A stretch of DNA of 40,970 bases from Herbaspirillum sp. (lineage in GTDB: Bacteria; Pseudomonadota; Gammaproteobacteria; Burkholderiales; Burkholderiaceae_D), in NCBI GenBank assembly GCA_019233085.1, contig JAFAMT010000145.1, forward strand, positions 1 to 40,970, written 5' to 3'. The notes below the pieces were generated by a model, which saw nothing but the letters and a program-made list of their open reading frames with translations, made no database searches and had not been told where the DNA came from. Below are positions 38,731 to 40,970 of this stretch, one piece after another. Every line of letters begins with the position of its first letter. The stretch's first letter is position 1. The position numbers were made by a program, and so were the translations under genes.

Positions 38731-39979
38731 CCTCAACGAGCTGATCGAATCCGCGCTGGTGGTGGATGACAGCACCTTGCAGCGCCAGCACAGCGTCACG
38801 CTGCTGCAGGAGCTGGGGGTGGACCTGATCTACGAAGCCGGCAACGGCAACGAGGCACTGGACCTGCTGGCCTTGCTCAAGCTGCCACCCAGGCTGGCCG
38901 TGATCGACCTGGAAATGCCGGGCATGGATGGCATCGAGCTGATCCAGCAGCTGCAGCACAAGGGCATCGACATGCCGCTCATCGTCGCCTCCAGCCGCGA
39001 GACCTCGCTGCTGCTGTCGGTGGAAACCATGATCCATGCCCTGGGCATGAACCTCATCGGCGTGCTGCAAAAGCCGCTCAACCAGAGCCAGCTGCGCGCT
39101 GCCCTGGAATCGTTCCGTCCGCATGGCGATGACGCGCGTGCCGATGACGACCCGCTGCCCTCGATGTGCGAGAACGACCTGGGCGCGGCCATCGCCGCCG
39201 GCCAGGTGCTGCCCTACTACCAGCCCAAGATCGACGTGCAGACCGGCATCCTCAAGGGCGTCGAGGCACTGGCACGCTGGATCCATCCGGAGCGCGGCAT
39301 GATCCCGCCGGACCGCTTCATTCCCATGGCCGAGCAATGCGGGCTGATCCACGAACTCACCATCAGCATGATGGACCAGGCCATGGGCCAGGCGGCGGTG
39401 TGGCACAGTCGCGGACTGACGATCAAGGTGGCGGTCAACCTGTCACCGCTGTCGCTGGAGCAACCGGATTTCCTGCATCGCATCCTGGAGCTGGTGGACA
39501 AGCATGCGCTGCCGGCCGACCACGTGGTACTGGAAATCACCGAGAGCTCGGTGGTGGCGCACAAGGGTAATTCGCTGGGCATGCTGGCGCGCCTGCGCCT
39601 GAAGGGTTTCGGTCTGTCCATTGACGATTACGGCACCGGTTTCTCGTCGATGCAGCAGCTGGCGCGCATCCCGTTCACCGAACTGAAGATCGACCGCTCC
39701 TTCGTCCACGGCGCGCATGACCGCAAGAACCTGCGCGTGATCCTGCAGTCCGCGCTGGACATGGCGCAACGCCTGGAGCTGGTGACCGTGGCCGAGGGCG
39801 TGGAGACCATGGAAGACTGGCGGTTGCTGCAGGACTTCGGTTGCAGCCTGGGCCAGGGCTACCTGATTGGCAAGCCCATGCCGGCCAATGAATTGCCGCT
39901 GTGGCTGAAGGGGCATCACCGGCGCCTGCCGGAATTGCGTCCGCTCGGACGCGGCGCAGCCAATGGCGGCGCCGTATAA
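38717..39979 (+). CDS. REC-EAL response regulator, cyclic-di-GMP phosphodiesterase
   Basis: The 420-residue protein joins a receiver domain (ALVVDDSTLQRQ; phosphoacceptor Asp64 in AVIDLEMPGMDG) to an EAL domain (from about residue 155). The EAL catalytic set is complete: EALARW, NLSPLSL with its Asn, EITESS, the DDYGTG loop, LKIDRSFV with the catalytic lysine, AEGVET and LGQGYLIGKP. It should hydrolyse c-di-GMP to pGpG when activated, as in RocR/VieA-type regulators. ATG 38717 lies inside cheB; a TTG three codons earlier is less likely. It ends the operon; no clear terminator follows. CheA phosphorylation is inferred from the operon. Confidence 0.93.
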   Translation: MPPDNLNELIESALVVDDSTLQRQHSVTLLQELGVDLIYEAGNGNEALDLLALLKLPPRLAVIDLEMPGMDGIELIQQLQHKGIDMPLIVASSRETSLLLSVETMIHALGMNLIGVLQKPLNQSQLRAALESFRPHGDDARADDDPLPSMCENDLGAAIAAGQVLPYYQPKIDVQTGILKGVEALARWIHPERGMIPPDRFIPMAEQCGLIHELTISMMDQAMGQAAVWHSRGLTIKVAVNLSPLSLEQPDFLHRILELVDKHALPADHVVLEITESSVVAHKGNSLGMLARLRLKGFGLSIDDYGTGFSSMQQLARIPFTELKIDRSFVHGAHDRKNLRVILQSALDMAQRLELVTVAEGVETMEDWRLLQDFGCSLGQGYLIGKPMPANELPLWLKGHHRRLPELRPLGRGAANGGAV

Positions 39980-40053
39980 ATCCATCCCAGATCTCTTTTA
40001 CAGGATGATTGAACTGGCCGCGGCAACTTGCCGGCCAGCTTCGCCATTGCGCC

Positions 40054-40539
40054 TCAGAGCTTGCTGATGGGCTGGTCGGTGATGCCGGCCAGCAGGGGGG
40101 CTGCCGCGCCCAGTCCCGGGATCACCACGGCGGCATCGATCTCCAGCAAGGGAGCCAGCACGAAGGCGCGTTGTCCCATGCGCGGATGCGGCACGGTCAA
40201 TGTGTCGCTGTCGATGCAGTCCTGTCCATACAGCAGCACATCCAGGTCCAGCGTACGCGGCGCGTTGCGGTAGGGGCGCTCGCGGCCGTGCTGCAATTCG
40301 ATCGCCTGCAAGGCCAGCAGCAATGCGCTGGCCGTGAGGGTGGTGGAGAGCTGCGCCACGGCATTGATGTAGTCGTCACCGCTGGAGTCGACCGGGGCGG
40401 TGCGGTACAGCGACGAGCAGCGCAGCAGGTCCGTCTGCGGCAATGCCGCCAGCCGCGCGATGGCGTCTACCACCGTGGCGCGCGCATCACCCAGGTTGCC
40501 GCCGATACCGATGTAGGCAATCGTGGGAGCGTTATGCAT
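40054..40539 (-). CDS. folK: 2-amino-4-hydroxy-6-hydroxymethyldihydropteridine pyrophosphokinase
   Basis: The 161-residue enzyme transfers pyrophosphate from ATP to the dihydropterin in folate synthesis. It shows IAYIGIGGNLGDARATVVDAI, SSLYRTAPVDSSGDDYINAVAQL, and the signature ELQHGRERPYRNAPRTLDLDVLLYG with HPRMGQRAFVLAPLLEI. The start ATG 40539 is 7 bases after the pcnB stop; a longer frame covering the pcnB tail was rejected. pcnB-folK is a conserved order. The gap of 74 bases between the REC-EAL stop and folK stop holds a partial hairpin (40014-40038), not a clear terminator. Confidence 0.95.
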   Translation of the reverse strand: MHNAPTIAYIGIGGNLGDARATVVDAIARLAALPQTDLLRCSSLYRTAPVDSSGDDYINAVAQLSTTLTASALLLALQAIELQHGRERPYRNAPRTLDLDVLLYGQDCIDSDTLTVPHPRMGQRAFVLAPLLEIDAAVVIPGLGAAAPLLAGITDQPISKL

Positions 40540-40546
40540 CTGCGGC

Positions 40547-40970
40547 TCAGTCGTTGGCGTCGCCGGCCGGCGCGGTGCCGCCGGTGCTGCCCTCGCCAGT
40601 GTCGCTGCTACGGCGGCGGCGACGGCGCTTGGGCGCCTCACCGGTGCCGGTATCAGTGCCTGCTTCGGCGACGGGAGCCGGGTCCGGGCTGGGTGCTGCC
40701 ACGGCGTCGGAGGCAGCGTCGAACTCCGCACCTGCCGCACCCGACTTGGAACGGCTGCGGCCACCACGGCGCTTGCGCTTCTTGGGACCTTGCGCGGAGG
40801 CCGTGTCGGCCGGCTTGCGGGCAATCAGTTCCTCACGCTCGGCACCATTGCCGGCGATGAAGGCTTCCCACCATTCGCCGACCTCGGCATCCAGTTCGCC
40901 GGACTGGCAGCGCAGCAGCAGGAAGTCGAAACCGGCGCGCAGGCGCAGGTGTTCCAGCAGCTTGTAGGGG
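40547..40970 (-). CDS. pcnB: Poly(A) polymerase PcnB, C-terminal part (runs off the right edge)
   Basis: The visible 140 residues (minus strand) begin PYKLLEHLRLRAGFDFLLLRC and continue GELDAEVGEWWEAFIAGNGAEREELI, matching the end of the proteobacterial poly(A) polymerase. A basic tail follows with KKRKRRGGRSRSKS and, near the end, KRRRRRRSSD separated by an acidic and Ala/Pro/Thr-rich stretch. Such arginine-rich ends are typical of PcnB and help bind RNA. The enzyme adds 3' poly(A) tails that promote RNA decay. The catalytic N-terminal domain is outside the window. The stop at 40547-40549 is 7 bases from folK. Confidence 0.93.
   Translation of the reverse strand, partial: PYKLLEHLRLRAGFDFLLLRCQSGELDAEVGEWWEAFIAGNGAEREELIARKPADTASAQGPKKRKRRGGRSRSKSGAAGAEFDAASDAVAAPSPDPAPVAEAGTDTGTGEAPKRRRRRRSSDTGEGSTGGTAPAGDAND

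Noticed and set aside
32130-39979. Possibility that the operon is a classical Wsp system
   Set aside because: Wsp has a GGDEF-containing WspR and two CheW-like proteins; here the output is an EAL protein, with one CheW plus CheY, STAS and CheZ-like proteins.
40014-40038. CTGGC/GCCAG hairpin with inner CGGCAA/TTGCCG between the REC-EAL gene and folK, as terminator
   Set aside because: The stem has a bulge and no T-run follows on either strand, so it was not called as a terminator.

Overview
The window looks like a chromosomal segment of a GC-rich betaproteobacterium, most likely an Oxalobacteraceae member close to Herbaspirillum. The evidence is strong GC bias at third codon positions, betaproteobacterial-type gene orders (leuS-lptE-holA-proA; bamE divergent from fur; hrcA, nadK, recN, hemH, grpE, dnaK, dnaJ; pcnB-folK and panB), and the character of the proteins. 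The genus is an inference from memory of such gene orders; no database was searched. I see no tRNA, rRNA, CRISPR array, prophage or insertion sequence.

Layout. Positions 1-8452 are read leftward: leuS, lptE, holA, proA, hemJ and a 2-hydroxychromene-2-carboxylate isomerase form one packed series that ends at a strong terminator. A THUMP-domain rRNA methyltransferase and the N-terminal part of a DoxX-type membrane protein follow. Positions 8453-8904 hold no protein gene but contain the leuS promoter, an orphan leftward terminator with structured sequence upstream (a candidate small RNA) and an AT-rich palindrome. Positions 8905-14689 are a rightward accessory operon: a LacI-type regulator, a four-gene ABC importer and a GpdQ-like phosphodiesterase, probably for uptake and cleavage of an organophosphodiester. 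After a palindromic repeat (14756-14857) come, leftward, exbB-exbD-barstar and bamE-dapB; fur is divergent from bamE. Positions 18648-29816 are core housekeeping: the repressor HrcA, an HAD phosphatase, NAD kinase, RecN, ferrochelatase, GrpE-DnaK-DnaJ with a clear sigma-32 promoter before dnaK, and PanB. A 34-residue membrane peptide is encoded between hemH and grpE.

Positions 30238-39979 are a complete chemosensory operon in rightward orientation: a membrane-anchored coiled-coil protein with a CheZ-like DxxxQ motif, CheY, a STAS protein, CheA, one chemoreceptor of the short (34-heptad) class, CheW, CheR, CheB and a REC-EAL cyclic-di-GMP phosphodiesterase. A FliA-type (sigma-28) promoter precedes it. 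It lies between panB and folK-pcnB, genes often close together in proteobacteria, so it looks like an insertion into a conserved housekeeping neighbourhood. The right edge holds folK and the 3' part of pcnB.

The most interesting items are the CheZ-like head gene of the chemosensory operon, the self-contained array it implies (own receptor class, own adaptors, c-di-GMP output), the phosphodiester uptake operon, the possible small RNA upstream of leuS, and the small membrane protein with phased GTAAC repeats nearby.
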